From Cynocephalus volans (taxonomy: Eukaryota; Chordata; Mammalia; Dermoptera; Cynocephalidae): 64,000 nucleotides of DNA. The stretch lies in the NCBI RefSeq assembly GCF_027409185.1, contig NC_084472.1, positions 82,786,427-82,850,426 of the forward strand, read 5' to 3'. Below, piece by piece: positions 1-13,231 of this stretch. The position numbers and the translations under genes are program-made. Under the pieces are notes generated by a model. The model did not search any database. It had not been told where the DNA came from and was given only the letters and a program-made list of their open reading frames with translations. Positions within the stretch are counted from its first letter, which is position 1; each line of letters begins with the position of its first letter.

Positions 1-2003
1 TGAATCACTGAGTAGATAAATTGTCAAGACATGGCACTTTAGCCATTTGGATGGTTAGCTGAATTAAAAAACAACCTATAGAATTATTAAAGCAATAAAT
101 AAGCACTATTTACCTATGAAGGATCCAATTCTATTTCATTTTTAGAGAAGGGAATACATGAGGAGCTGTGAATCATGTCAAAGATATAAAGGGATTACTG
201 ATAATGCAAATTCTTTTCAATCTAACAGCTGTGCAGAAAAATTTTCACAGTAATGATTGCATTTAATTACATAAAGAGCAGTAAAGTCTCTTTCATTTTA
301 TATCAGTAATGAAGCCTTGATTCTGAAGATAATCTTGGGCCTTTCTCTGTCAAGGCCAGCATACAGGTAACAGTGAATTCAATTCCCAGTCTTAACTATC
401 CTTAGAGGATAAAGCAAAAATACTTTCCACGTACATTATGAAGATGAAAAATATTACATTAGGGTGGGATAGACAGATAGATAGATAGACAGATAGATAG
501 ATAGACAGATAGACAGATGTACAAAAAAGAAAATGAATTAGCCCCTGAGTCATTTCTAGAGTTAACTATAGCACTATTCAATAAAAATGAAAGAATATGA
601 AAGTCCTGTTTTAAAAAATAATAGTTTGTTAAATTTTGTAGTACCCAAGCTTATTTGTGTGAGATTTAGCCATGGCCTCTGATGGCTTACAAGTTTGCTA
701 GTTTAATGAAAATAATTAGGGAGCTCAGCTCTGCCTTGTAAACTACAGTCGAAGTTAATTAAAATGGAATGAATGCTGCACATATGTGGACCACCAATAA
801 AGCCTGACAGTCAGGTACACAGAACTCTGTCATCTGCTGAGAATACAGGCAAAGAAAGACAGCATCATAAATTAACCAGGGAACTTCATATGTTTAGACT
901 TTGTATTACAATCTTCAATTGACATTGACATCTGACACATGATGCCAAGAGACTTAATAGTTGTATACTACACTGATATTATTTACAGTATACAGACTCT
1001 TCCAAAATATTTCTATGTTTTCCTAATACGTGGTGAATATTTTTTCTACACTTTTTAAAAAGGGAAATTGATACTTAAGTTTTGAAACAGGCTCACTAAT
1101 TTCAGTGAAGATGTCAGGTGTCAGCTAGTCTAATTAGCCACATCGACAAAAATTCTATTTCAAAAATGACTTACTCCCAAAAGACATTTAAAAAGATGGT
1201 GGCAACAGCAAAAAACAAAACAAAACAAAAAACACAACAGTTAAATGTCCAATTTCTGGGAGGGAATAAGAGTCCAAAGACCTGGGATTAGAAACAGAAT
1301 CTGCCTCTCCAAAGAACAGTGACTCGAGCAAGTCTCCTAAACTTACTGAGCCCCTATTTTTAAAATATGAATTGGGTACAAAAAGCAATATACCTTGTTG
1401 ACTTTATGGAGTTTTTAATGAGGATAAAATAACAAATAGAAATGCGCTTTATACTATAAAGCACTATGTACATATAAGAATTTTACTATAGAAAATGTAT
1501 CCCTTTTTTTCCTTTAGATAAAGAAGTTTTCTATTAATTTTTTATGTGAAAGCAGCTTGGAGTTAACTCTTCACAAGCGCAGGAAATCACAGACCTCTGC
1601 CAGGTACTTAAAAGTTCACAATAATGGACAGAGATAAAACGATGCATGCAATTCCATAGGTAGTAAGCTAAACAATAATAGAAGGCAATACAAGTCAGAG
1701 ATGGATAAGTGTATGAAATGCCATTCAAAGTGCTATTTGTGCCATACATAGGTAGGTAAGACATGCACACAACTGAGAAAAATATAATCTTAATTATAAA
1801 GTTATTTGAAAGGTTTCAGAAAATATCCAATCAAACTTAATGAGTCAGTTTGTAGCAAGGTTTCAATAGTTCACATAGCTAATCTAGTGTCTAAAGAAGA
1901 TTAAAATAGAAGTCTAAAGAGTATTATTCTGCACTTGAGAGCTCTAAGAAGTTCCCTATACAGCAGTGAAAATGCAATTTACTAAGCTGTGAGGTCAAAA
2001 TAC
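1..2003. other. Intergenic DNA, no gene seen
   Basis: AT-rich sequence with no recognisable exon, RNA gene or young mobile element. Open frames here are under 80 codons and look random. It contains a GATA/GACA microsatellite and a CAAAA-rich stretch near 1208-1235. By position it lies upstream of NEIL3. Confidence 0.6.
470..519. repeat. (GATA/GACA)n microsatellite
   Basis: Twelve or so tetranucleotide units alternating between GATA and GACA, imperfect and probably length-variable. Confidence 0.9.
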
Positions 2004-2190
2004 AGAAATAAGGGCCGGCCCCGTGGCGCACTTGGGAGAGTGCAGCCCTTGGGAGCACAGCAGCGCTCCCACCGCGGGTTCGGATCCTATATAGGAATGG
2101 CCGGTGCTCTCACTGGCTGAGCACGGTGCGGGCGACACCACCCCAAGGGTTGCGATCCCCTTACCGGTGACAAAAAAAAAAAGAAATAAG
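2004..2190 (+). mobile_element. CYN-type tRNA-derived SINE with target duplications
   Basis: A dimeric tRNA-derived SINE starting GGGCCGGCCCCGTGG, with box B-like GGGTTCGGATCC, a second half ending in CCTTACCGGT, and an A-rich tail. It is flanked by perfect 9-bp direct repeats AGAAATAAG at 2004-2012 and 2182-2190, which shows insertion by LINE-1 machinery. The type matches the tRNA-Ile-derived CYN SINEs of colugos and is the main species clue. Confidence 0.85.
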
Positions 2191-3329
2191 ATAAAATATC
2201 ACACAATAACATTTCATTTTATCCATTCGAAACAAGCATTATGGAAGAAATGTGGGAGTTCTTAATGAAATCCAAAAGCATAACTTTAGAGCACAGATTT
2301 GTAACATCATTATTGACAGGTCAAAGGCATTATTTCCCTTAATTTAGTCTAATATATTCTGAAAATATATAGTTAAGTGAAGTGCGTGCATTTTATGTTC
2401 ATACAGAACATACACAGCAACACATAAACATACACACACACACTTCTTAATGAGATAGGAAAATTACATTAAATTGATTTTTTTCATGGTTGAATCCACT
2501 TTGCCCTCCAAGTGGTTACCTTTCTCATACAAATTTAAACCCAAATGGCTATTTCCAAGATTATGAAATCCCAGGTTACATTAATCCCTGTCTGTCTGGA
2601 TAATACTATAATTTCTCTCATGACTCCCAGTCTTTTTAGAGAGAATGCCTCACTCCAAACAAAACTTCAATACTTTAATCAAGTTCATTATTAGAACAGA
2701 TTTAAAATCTGAATGAATCAGTTAGGATATTATGGCAGCAAGTATCAGAATACAGAATTAAGGATGGCCTAAACCATAGGGACATGTTGGTTTAACATAT
2801 CACAAGAAGGCTGGAGTCAGGTGGCTCTAGGGTCACTCCAACAGCACAACGGTGACAGATGTTAGGTCAACATCACTAGAAATCTTTCTGGCTTTCCTTC
2901 ACAGCCAAACGATGACTGTCAAAGACACAAACCACATCCTCACATAAGTCCCAAGCAAAAAAGAATGGAGTGGAAGCAAAGATCTATATTTCTTTCCATA
3001 TATTTGTATTTAAAGGAGGAGTAAAATGCTTCTCAGAAATCTCCCCGGTGGTTTCTCTCTGTGTTTCTTCTTCCAGGACTGAGTCAAATGCCTACTCCAG
3101 ACAAATCACTAGTGAAAAAGAATGGGATTGCCAAAACTGGCTTGGACCTATTGTGTTTGACCCACCATAGAGGTAGTTACATTGTAAACCAAACTCAATG
3201 GGGTTCTGTGAACAAGAGAGAGGAATGACTTCAAATAGGCAATTAATGTAGCCTCACTCCACAAATGGGTTTCAGCTGTGCCTAAAGCATGTGTAAAAAC
3301 AGGTGTATACTTGTATTTAAGAAAAACGA
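2191..3329. other. Intergenic DNA, no gene seen
   Basis: AT-rich sequence with a short CA-rich patch near 2420-2445. The part from about 2710 to 3170 has the feel of a decayed interspersed repeat, but I could not assign it to a family. No exon was recognised. Confidence 0.5.
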
Positions 3330-3530
3330 TGGATCTGCAAACATTTTTCTGTAAAGGGCCAGAGAGTAAATATTTAAGGCTTTGCAAGCCATACAGTCTC
3401 TGTCATATATTCTTCTTTGTTGTTTTTACAAAACTTAAAAAATGTAAAACACATTCTTAGCTTTCAGGGCACACAAAAACAGGTGATGGGTCAGATTTGA
3501 TCCTAGCATGCTGGCCCCTCAACAGACATG
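3330..3530 (+). mobile_element. hAT-Charlie relic, MER5A-like
   Basis: Contains the MER5A-type sequence TTTCTGTAAAGGGCCAGAGA, the GGCTTTGCAAGCCATA segment and a terminal part with GATTTGATCC and GCTGGCCCC. This is a non-autonomous hAT DNA transposon family found across placental mammals. It is old and encodes nothing. Confidence 0.7.
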
Positions 3531-3540
3531 ATACAATGTC

Positions 3541-3680
3541 ATTGTCTCTCATTCAGTTAGCTGATAAAAATTTATTGAGTATTTAATATGATCAGTCATC
3601 ACGGCTAACTGTTGGGGATACAGCCATGAATGACATATAATATGTTCCCTGGAAAAGCTCACAATCTAGTGAAATGACAA
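3541..3680 (+). mobile_element. Possible LINE-2 3' fragment
   Basis: Words such as AAATTTATTGAGTATTTA and GTTGGGGATACAGCCATGAA resemble the 3' end of ancient L2. It is short and diverged. Confidence 0.4.
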
Positions 3681-5040
3681 ACAAAAAACAAATTTAAGCC
3701 TACCCTTTGTTTTCACATAGTAAATATCCTAAAAAGTGTATTTTGCAAGTTTGGTATGTAAATTGTACAGATATAGATAAAATAGCACAAAGTTACTTAC
3801 AAACTTATTAATTAAGCTAGGAATACCACACAGTTCCTAAGAAATTAAACATATTTGAAGCACTATGTCCTAACTGCAAAGAGAAATGCAAAGTGGCCAA
3901 AATAGTACACAAATGTCTTAAGATACTGATGAAATTCCTGATCCTGGTGCTAAATTCCTATTTCCTCTGTCTAAAAAATATATATGTAGGTATAGACATA
4001 GATACAGATCCCAAAGCCTAACAGAACAACTTTGAAAGCACAGACTCAGCAATTTTAAAAGCAGTTGTCAAAGGAAAAGAAATTCATATATTAAACAAAA
4101 TACAACCCAAGATTGTCTGCCATAAGTAAATTTAATCCAAGTCTTAATGTAAGAGATTAACATTTTATTACTGGGATTTCCGTATTTTAAAGAGTTTTTT
4201 AAAAATCAGTTTGGAAAATAGACATTCTCTAGGAAAAAGAAAGAAAACATTTAATCTGAAACAATCTGGCTGAGTCGGTGTTTGAACAGTATTTGAGCCT
4301 GATTTAAAAAGTCTTTACCAGTATTACCTAGAGTACCTGCTTGTACTTGAGACATCCTCAATCCACCACCTTGAGGCCATCAGAGGATCATTCAGTTGCT
4401 TGTTCTTTTCTTCTTTTTCATGTTGACTAAAGAGGCTCACCAGGCAGTTCTTCTAAGCAAAACAAAACAACATAACAAAAAATAACCACCGAGGCCTTTC
4501 TGAAAAAGAATAAAACTGTCCTTTGGAAAACTGAAATTGCATTTGGGAACTGGATGTTTCTGTCTTTAAATGTAGAGCAACAGAATTGTTGCCCTCTAAG
4601 ACATGGTTTGTTTGTGATAAGTGAGCTTTCTTTCTATAGACAGGGCCCAGAGAAAGTTTCCATCACCAACATTTTCTTACTTTGGACTTTAGAAATTACA
4701 GCCTGCAGATAACGTATTTGCCTAAGCAGCACAACAAATGTTCAGAACTTCATGGAACTCCTGAACTGTCTGGGGAAATAGTATCCCACAAAACTCTCTG
4801 GGGAGTGCCCCGGAATGTTTATGGGGACCCTAATCCTCTGCAGATGCACATTAAAATTTGTGGCAAGTTTCTCAATTGGCCTTTCTGGTGCTTTTGTGCT
4901 GAGGAAGTTTAAAGCTGTTTTATGGTTCTAAACATCATAAAAGTATGAAGTATTCATAATAAAATCTTCTGAAAAAAGGTGACGTGATAGGTGAGCTTTA
5001 AAAACTTGTACAGTTTTAGTAGAAGAAGCAGACTGGAGTA
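3681..5040. other. Intergenic DNA, no gene seen
   Basis: AT-rich unique-looking sequence without a recognisable gene or repeat. The longest open frame (76 codons near 4682-4912) has no recognisable domain. Confidence 0.5.
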
Positions 5041-5210
5041 ACTGAAAAGATAATGGTTCTCAAGCCAGAAGATCTGGTTTAAACATCCTAGTGGTATTGC
5101 TCATCTTCTCTGTGACCTTGTAAAATACTACTCAGTCAATCTGTCTGATTCTTTCTTTCCTCATCTGTCTAATAGGAATAATGTCTTGAGCATAAAATAG
5201 GATAATGCTT
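5041..5210 (+). mobile_element. MIR SINE fragment
   Basis: Contains the MIR core pattern TCTCTGTGACCTTG followed by a CCTCATCTGTCTAATAGG block. MIR is an ancient mammal-wide tRNA-derived SINE. Sequence from about 5210 to 5340 looks like an L2 3' end. Confidence 0.65.
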
Positions 5211-5589
5211 TCATTCATTCTTGGATTCAGTGAGTATTCATTGAGTTAGGCATTGTGTCAGGCTTTAAACTAGATGCTAGGAAGACGACAGCCATAGTGC
5301 TCCCTTATGAAGGTAGAAGTGCCTGGGAAACTGCAAAGCAGTCTACATATGTTGGTTACTCTAATAAGAAGTAATAGTAAATCTAAGACAGAACATTGAA
5401 GTCTGTCAACAGTAAGAACTCAGATGGAAGGCAGTCGGTGATTGGTGCACATACTTCACAGCAGGCTTACCCAAGTTCAACTCATTAGCTTTACTATAAG
5501 AACAACCCTCACTGTACACGGTTAAACTTTTTGATCCATTTATAACACTATGGTGGGATTTTATTATACTATTTCCTAATCGTTTGTAT

Positions 5590-5757
5590 TCTTCCATGCA
5601 CTGCCCTCATTTAATCTTTACAATTTTATGAGGAGAGAACTTTTAGAGGCTTCAGAAAGGTTAAGTAATCTGCTCACAATTAAAAGGCTCATAAGTGGGT
5701 AAGGCCAGAATTCAACCTAAGGTATCTGCTCCAGAGGCCCTATCCATCAGTCTAATT
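5590..5757 (-). mobile_element. MIR SINE fragment, antisense
   Basis: Shows a reversed MIR pattern: TTTATGAGGAGAGAAC, then GGTTAAGTAATCTGCTCACA and GGCCAGAATTCAA. It is diverged and non-coding. Confidence 0.65.
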
Positions 5758-6060
5758 CAGAGGTTGGCAAACCAAGGACCACAGGCTAAATCCTGCCCAC
5801 TGCCTGTTTTTGGAAAGCTCACAAGCTGAGAATGGTTTTTACAAGTTTAAGTGGTTGAAAGAACTCCCCACAACCACAATTATCAAACACTAAGTGGCTG
5901 GAAATTAGCTTCCCCCCCCCCCCCACAAGGCAATAGAGTGCACATATGCAAAACTTATAGTGCAGTAAAGTCATTTCGATGACAACTAACGTTGTTTGAA
6001 ACCCAGTAACGTAAAGCTCCTTTATACACGTCACATACTGTTAAAAGTTAAAACAAAAAA
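5758..6060 (-). mobile_element. hAT-Charlie relic (MER5 group), antisense
   Basis: Begins CAGAGGTTGGCAAACCAAGG and CTGCCTGTTTTTGG, the hAT terminal pattern of the MER5/Charlie group seen in the opposite orientation to the copy near 3.4 kb. The interior is diverged and holds a C10 tract near 5914. Confidence 0.6.
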
Positions 6061-6700
6061 CAAGATCCTCAATCCCACACAAATTTGCAGTAGATATGTT
6101 TTTCAAGTTTAAACTATAGTTCCAGACTTTTTTTCAGACCTTAATCAAATTTTTTTTAAAAAAGCAAAAAACAAAAAACCATCCATATTTCAAAATTCAC
6201 TTAACTGTGCAATTAAGGAGCTTCTACTTAACTTTCCTTTGGAAGTTACTAATGTGCAATAGAATGGCATGCTAAAATCAAACACGCTATCGATAGAAAA
6301 ATCCAACAGAATTTTATTTGCCTTCCAACTGGTGAACATGCTCAGTTAAAATCATAAACTCCTATAAAGATACCAGTATTTAGAAGTACCTATCTGTGTA
6401 GAAAGATATTTTTAAACAAAAAATACATGAAATTTCATTGTGGATCAACATGGAGATGGATTTGCAATTTATTTTGATGATGGTGAAAACTAACTTTGAA
6501 CCCCAGTTAAGCAAAGTGTTATTCCCCCAAAAGAGAATTCAAAGAGAATTCCATTCTTATAATTAGTAGACCTGTATTTTTTTAAATGAACTTAATTATC
6601 AGTATTATATTTTGAGTTTCATTAATAAAAAAGTTTTTGGGAATTACTTTTCTCTCTTGTTATATTTATGATTTTGCCTATTTGCCTGCAAAGCCTAAAA
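6061..6700. other. Intergenic DNA, no gene seen
   Basis: AT-rich sequence without a recognised feature up to the mariner element. Confidence 0.5.
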
Positions 6701-6859
6701 TACAAGGGGTCTTCAAAAAGTTCAAGAAAAATGTATATTATGAAAAAACTATGGATAGATTGCAAAATTTTTTTGCACCAAAATAAATTCGTACTAACTT
6801 GTTATAACATGTTGAACAGCATCTAGTCTGAGTCACTAAGAAGTGTAAGATTAAGTTGG

Positions 6860-7570
6860 AAAAAAGCCCCTATGAGAGCAACATGAATTCCGCTAAAATT
6901 GAAGCAAGAACAAACACCAAATTTATAATGGAGCTTGGGTGCAAGAATGGTGAAATCATTGATGCTTTATGAAAATTTTATGGGGACAGTACTACAAAGA
7001 TATCAATAGTTCATTAACAGATATCTTATTTTCAGAAGGAATGAGATGATGTTGAATAAAGCCTACAGCAGCAGGCCATCCACATTGACTTGCAAGAAAA
7101 AAATCAATCTTGTTCATGTCCTAATTAAAGAGGACTGACAATTAACAGCAGAAACAATAGCCAACACCATAGACATCTCCATTGGTTCAGCTTACATGAT
7201 TCTGACTGAAAAATTATTGTTAAGCAAACTTTCTGCTGTATGGGTGTCAAAACTACTGCACCCAAATCAGCTGCAGACAAAAGCAGAGCTTTCAGTGGAA
7301 ATTTTAAACAAGTGGGATAAAGAACCTGAAGCATTTCTTTGAAGAATTATAACAGGAGATGAAACCTAGCTTTACCACTATGATCCTGAAGACAAAACAC
7401 AACCAAAGCCATGGCTACCAAGAGATAGAAGTGGTTAAGTCAAAGCAAAAGCAGACTGGTCAAGAGCAAAGGTCATGGCAATTTTGTGAGAGTTTCATTG
7501 GGAAATCATTAGGCATTCACCTTACAGTCCTGATTTGACTACTTGTAACTTCTTTCTGTTTCTTAATTTT
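6860..7570 (+). pseudogene. Mariner transposase pseudogene
   Basis: Broken reading frames on the plus strand still show mariner transposase signatures. Near 7352-7380 there is a TGDET block, where the next codon (usually Trp) is TAG, followed by LYHYDPEDK. Near 7522-7565 there is PYSPDL followed by NFFLF, corresponding to the region of the last catalytic Asp. In the family these surround the DDD catalytic triad of a DNA transposase that acts on the terminal inverted repeats. Several stops and frameshifts make it non-functional, and it is too decayed to delimit exactly. Confidence 0.75.
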
Positions 7571-7620
7571 AAAAAATCTTTAAAGGGCTCCTCTTTTTCT
7601 TTAATTTAGTAATGTAAAAA

Positions 7621-7819
7621 AGACTGCACTGACGGGCCGGCCTGTGGCTCACTCGGGAGAGTGCGGTGCTGATAACACCAAGGCCACGGGTTCGGATCCC
7701 ATATAGGGATGGCCGGTTTGCTCACTGTGTGAGTGTGGTGCTGACAACACCAAGTCAAGGGTTAAGATCCCCTTACCGGTCATCTTTTAAAAAAAAAAAA
7801 AAAAAAAGACTGCACTGAC
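7621..7819 (+). mobile_element. CYN-type dimeric SINE inside the mariner
   Basis: A full dimeric CYN SINE from GGGCCGGCCTGTGGCTCACT at 7634 to a long A tail. It is flanked by the direct repeat AGACTGCACTGAC at 7621-7633 and 7807-7819, which is perfect over 13 bp. The first monomer keeps a box B (GGGTTCGGATCCC) and tRNA-Ile-like features. It is younger than the mariner it interrupts. Confidence 0.9.
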
Positions 7820-7991
7820 ACGGTTAAGTTCCTAGGACCCTCAGTTCTTTAGGGATGGACTAAATGGCTGCTATCATTGCTTATCAAAGTGTCTTGAACT
7901 TGATGGAGTTTATGGTGAGAAATAAAGTTTATATTTTTAATTTCTACCTTTTAATTCCATTTTTCTATGAACTTTTTGAAGTCCCCTTGTA

Positions 7992-10800
7992 TTTACTACC
8001 TGACACTTTACAGAAAAATGTTGCCAACCTCTATTTTAATTCCAACAAATGTTCATTTTACATCATTTCTCTTCCAAGTTTGTCTACTTGGTATCTTTAC
8101 CTAAACAGTAATTCCCAGTGCCACTTTAGTCGTCTCCAAAAGCTTTTTGTAAAAATTGAAAGGCACAAAAAATTGTTTTTATGAACTTCCCATTTCTCTC
8201 TAAAATCCCTCTTGCTAATTAATTCCCCCAACCCCTGCCCCATGTATCTCTACAGATACCCAATGTTTTCCTCTACCCACTCATTGTTCTTTGTCCTCTC
8301 CCTCAAAGCCTTTCCTTGAACTTCGAATTTTTACTTCTTGATTCCTGACTCTGTCCCAAATCTTATTATTTGAGTAGTTAGCTGTCCTCAAGTCTACACC
8401 ATTTTGTGTTGCAGGACGTTGAATCTCCAGGGAGTAAGAGTCCTGGCCTCTCCTAAAGTTTTACTCACTAAAAAAAAGCCCCCAATCTGCATGAGTGAAC
8501 CCGTTGATATTGACCATATTTTTTCCAAACTAACAACTATTTGCAAGCAAGTGAGCCGTGGAAAACTAGTTCCCAAGGTTTGAGGAGGGAACCCCTTGAT
8601 GGAGGCAATGTATGTAAGGCAAAGATGGCCAAAGGATCAATGAAACACATCCCAGCTATGGCTAAGGCAGGCTGTTCAAAGGCAGTAATGGGGTCCCCAA
8701 AAGAATGGAGGGTACGGAGGTGACTTCTCTCAGAATGGCTACTCAAATGTTTCTCATTTCATTTCATCCTACCCAGGCTAGCTTCAGAGGATCTTTCATC
8801 CAGTCACCTGGTGTCATGACTGGGAGAACCACAAGAAAAATATTATGGGAGAAGGGAGGGCCAGTAACATTCTGATTAAAGTAATCTCCACTAAAGTGCA
8901 AAAATAACTTAATCTTTCCAGAGTTATTTTCTTTTTAAAAGGGAAATATTTATACACAGATTCATGTCTAATTTGTTGCCTATGTGAGTGATATATTTCT
9001 GAACAGGGACTTCGCTCCTTAGTATTTCTTGCTTAGCAGAGTGTACATAGCCCTTTAACACAACCACTATCTGAAACATAAAATCCTTGTCTATGGGGAA
9101 AATTTTTTTTTTTTTTTTTTTTTTTAGAATATGCTTAAAATGGATTTAAAATGGCCCTCTTTTGATTCAACAGGTTTCCTCATCCAGGCTGGGCCCACGG
9201 TGCCATCTTCATTTGTTCCCAAATTAGGCTTTCACATCCAGATTCTTGCCTTGCCTGTCATTAGGATGTAGGGTGGCTGGATGTCTCAGGCTACCTTGTT
9301 CCGTACATACTCAGTTCTTTCTTGCTTATAATTCTAAAGCTTACTGGTTTTCTTTCAAATGGTTAAAAACTGTATCATGAATCTGTGATTCAAAAATGTG
9401 CAAACCACCTGACATTTAACTTCCATGCATTTTATAGACAGCCTTTGCTATTTTACTACTTCTTTACATTTAGTTCTGTGTTTTATTCTTCTTTTTAAAC
9501 TAGCTCATTTTTCTTCACTTCATCTATTTATTTCTAAAGTACTTTTAGATCTGCTTTTCTATTTTATTTTAAGCCTCCATCAGATTATATTACATAGCTG
9601 ATAATTTTTTTTTCTACTAACCATATAATTGTAGGGAAGTACATGTGCCAAAAATATTACATTATTAAACATTTGTTTTGCCAGTCACTGCCTGAGTGTC
9701 AAGACAGTATGAGGCTAACGATAAAAAGCTTTGAAAAGCTGTAAACATGGGGTGTATCTCATGTCACCAGGTGGGAAATGTGGGTTAAAGGCCAGAGGGT
9801 GAGGGATAAGAAGCAGAAGAGATTAGTGAAATATATTTGAGCTTTAATTTCCAACATAAGTGCTTTCCATCATTGAGAACAGTTTAAAAAAAAAAAAAAG
9901 CAGTTCCTTTATACTAAATTCTATAAAGAAAGGAAACATACAAGAAAGATATGCTAGATTTATTATAACTTTTTAAAGTTATAATAAAGTTTAAAGTCAT
10001 TCAGATGTAATTATTAGAAATAAGAAAAATCATGACACCTATGAAATAGAAGGCACAATTATATTCAATAGCAGTCACATTCTGCAAATGTTCAGGTTCT
10101 TAGTGAATTGTTATTTAAGTGTGTGGGAGCATCAAGCTTTAACAAGTATTTGAGAAAATAAGTATGATACAGAAAAGCCATCTGCAATTGTAAAATACAG
10201 AGGAGAAACAGAGGATTCTAAAACTAGGAAATAAATGTGCAGTTTAGCAGAAATAATGCAAGAGGAGAATGAGGCTGATATGAATAAGTATGAAAATTAT
10301 GAAAGCCCTTGAACAAAAGTAAGAAAGCATGTGTCAAACATAGTATCACAGTAGAAATTGCTACTAAAACTAAGAAGAGTTAAGAGCAAAGATAAATTAT
10401 TGGAAAAACTATCATTATGATGGAGGACTCATTTATCAAGTAAGCAAGAAGAATAAAGATGTAAATATGTTCAGGGGGTATCAGCCATATTGAACAAGAA
10501 TATAGGGTGATATTTCCACTATATTTAAATAACGTACTACATAATATACTTTGAAAAAAATAATAAACCTGGTTCCTGAATTCTGTTAGACGTTTTAAAT
10601 ACCTTCCTTTACCTTGTGAAAGCACTATTCTTCCTCATACACGGTAACCACTGATGTCAATAAAAGGTGTGAGTCCTTTAGAATACTCTACATTTAACTG
10701 AGCTCACTAATGAGGGCTGGGTTTTGTCACCTCTCGGCAAAATATTATAACATTTATTAAAGGACAATACACTGTAGTTGAAAGTTAATTAAACTAGAAC
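7992..10800. other. Intergenic DNA, no gene seen
   Basis: No gene recognised. A run of about 24 T near 9102-9125 could be the tail of an antisense retroposon, but I see no element attached. Small open frames around 8394-8746 on both strands lack domain signatures. Confidence 0.5.
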
Positions 10801-10802
10801 CT

Positions 10803-11726
10803 TCAAAGGAAGATATATGAATGGCTAACCGATACATGAAAAAAATACTTGACATCACTCAATGTCTGGAAAATGCAAATCAAAACCACATTGAGATATC
10901 ATCTCACTCCAGTTAGACTGGCTATTATCAAAAGACAAAGACTAGCAAATTATGGTGAGGATGCAGAGGAAGGGGAATGGTCCTACACTGTTGGGGGGAC
11001 TGCAAATTGGTGCAACCATTATGGAAAATGGTATGGAGTTTCCTCAAACGACTACAGATAGAAGTGCCACACAACCCAGCCATCACTCTGCTGGGTGTAT
11101 ACCCAAAGGAATGGAAATCACCATGTCGAAGGGACACCTGTATGCCCATGTTTATTGCAGCTCTATTTACGACAGCCAAGAGTTGGAACCAACATAAATG
11201 TCCATTGTTGGAAGACTGGATAAGGAAAATGTGGTATATTTAAACAGTGGAATACTACCACATAAAAGAATGAAATACTGCCATTCGCAGCAACATGGAT
11301 GAACTTATAGAAAATTATGTTATGTAAAATAAGCCAGAAACAGAAAAAGAAATACCACATCCACTTATGTCCTCACTTATATGTGGGAGCTAAAATAAAC
11401 AAACAAAAAAACCCCAGGTAAATAAAAATAAAAAAAGAAAAATGCGACAATCACAATAATGCATTAAACTTTCAAGAGAACAGAACAGAACTGAAGTTAC
11501 CAGAGATGGAAAATGGGGGTGTCGAGGAGGGAAGGAAGGAATTGGTAAAGGACCACGAAAATCAATTATATTGCATAATGAAAATTACACTAAAGTTCCT
11601 GATTTGAAAATCACATATTGCACACAGATATTGATATTCAATGCCCCACAGATATGTGCAATCAACTATGTTCCAATTTAAAAAACAAAACTAAACTAAA
11701 CTAAAAAAAAAAAAAAAAAAAAAAAA
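10803..11726 (+). mobile_element. 5'-truncated LINE-1, 3' end only
   Basis: Parallels the end of the full-length L1 at 50500-51316. Translated pieces match the ORF2 C-terminus ([30 protein letters not shown]), with frameshifts. A non-coding 3' tail and an A-rich tail at 11699-11726 follow. Only the last 0.9 kb of an L1 is present, so it could never move. No clean target duplication was found. Confidence 0.85.
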
Positions 11727-13231
11727 CAACCTAGGACCCAGGTTCAAATTCAGTTTTAATTTTTTACCAGTAGTTTGACTTTAGGCAACTAATCTATTTT
11801 CTTTTAGCATCAGCTACTTCATCTACAGAAATGTGTGTACTAGTTATTCTTTCAGAGGGATAACTTAAGAATTAAATATAAAGCATTTAGTATTATCCCC
11901 AGGAATGATAAATATCACTCCTCTTGCTTCTTCCTTCAAATCCTGATGGTTCTGGCAAATTATTGCTGAGATACATGATGAAGAAAATAATACTTACTAA
12001 CAGGCATGTTGAGCAAAACTATTAATGATGAAAAAACTTACCTAAAAAGTGGTAGTGTCATTATTCATCATGATTCCTTTAGGGCATGTCCACAGTACAA
12101 AAAGCTTTAACTTTAGGTAGCTGACAACACTAGACAGTATTGTTTGCGATCAGAGATTAGCTCAGTGTGAACAGAACATCCAATGATTTGGAAGCAGAAA
12201 TAGGACAGTAAACATTATGCAGAGTAGAATGCCATGCCCCTTTGGGTATTCGAAAATATAATCCACGGTGATTATGACAATGATGAACAGGCAACCAGGC
12301 CCCACAATCAGTGTCTAAAGCCATTAACGAAAAGCCACACACTTAGGAGGAGGGAGGCTGCTGCCTTTGCAGCTCTGGCTGAGTACATTTCCACGCACCA
12401 GGTTCCAGGGCAGGGATGTGAGAAGTGTAGGACTTTGAGAAAATAGGAAATGGTCTGTTTTGTGACCCGAATAAAATGCTGACAGTCTGTCATGAAACCA
12501 CTTTCAATCTGATCTGAAGTCTTATTTACATTTTTTTTTAAGTTTTCATCTTAGAGATACTAAATTTTCCGAGGAAAAATGTTTTTGCAAGTTATTTGTA
12601 TCAGAAAGCTAGAAGGGATAGTCTGAGTGCAGTTTTGTTTACAATTAATTGATCACAACCAGTGACAGACTTCGTTTCTTCTCTACTCCCACTGCTTCAC
12701 TTGATTGGCCTTAGGTGGAAAAAAAAAAAGCTAGAACATAAGGACTTAGCTTGGAAGTTGCTTCAATTATCAGAGGTAAGGCCAAGAAAGGCACTCACTT
12801 CAAACAAGGTATTGACTGGAAGAAAGAGGAAAAAGGTTAAATAAATAAATGGAAGAAAAATAATTGAGATGCTTCTCTATTTTCTAATTTTTCTACAGTA
12901 AGCATATGGTAGAAACTTCTTGTCCCTTGCCACTATCTGTTCTCCCATTCCTCCTTGCTAATAGAACACCAGTTTTGTTGAAGGTGATCATAAATGTTCA
13001 CAGCTTAATACGTAAATGTATCCACATCCTCAAAAGCCTTTGCAGCTAAAGGAAGCCATGTTGCCCAGTTCTGGCCAATAAGATATAGACAGACATGCCT
13101 GAGGACAGCCTCCCTTCTCAAGACAAGACAAAGTCCTGTGGGAAAGCTTTCTATACCTTTTCCTTTCTTTCTGCCTGGAATGTGAATGGAATGTCTGGAG
13201 AGGTAGCAGCCATCTTGCAAACATGAGCACT
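11727..13231. other. Intergenic DNA, no gene seen
   Basis: No exon or well-defined repeat recognised. The piece 13040-13220 (TTCTGGCCAATAAGATATA and following) resembles a widespread old repeat that I cannot name. Confidence 0.45.

Larger units (their letters stand above)
6703..7989 (+). mobile_element. Mariner transposon relic with both inverted ends
   Basis: The left end CAAGGGGTCTTCAAAAAGTT and the right end, read on the other strand as CAAGGGGACTTCAAAAAGTT, form terminal inverted repeats, and both are flanked by TA (6701-6702 and 7990-7991), the mariner target. The interior contains a decayed transposase and a later CYN SINE. Without the SINE the element is about 1.1 kb, slightly under the usual 1.3 kb, so small deletions are likely. 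Confidence 0.85.
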
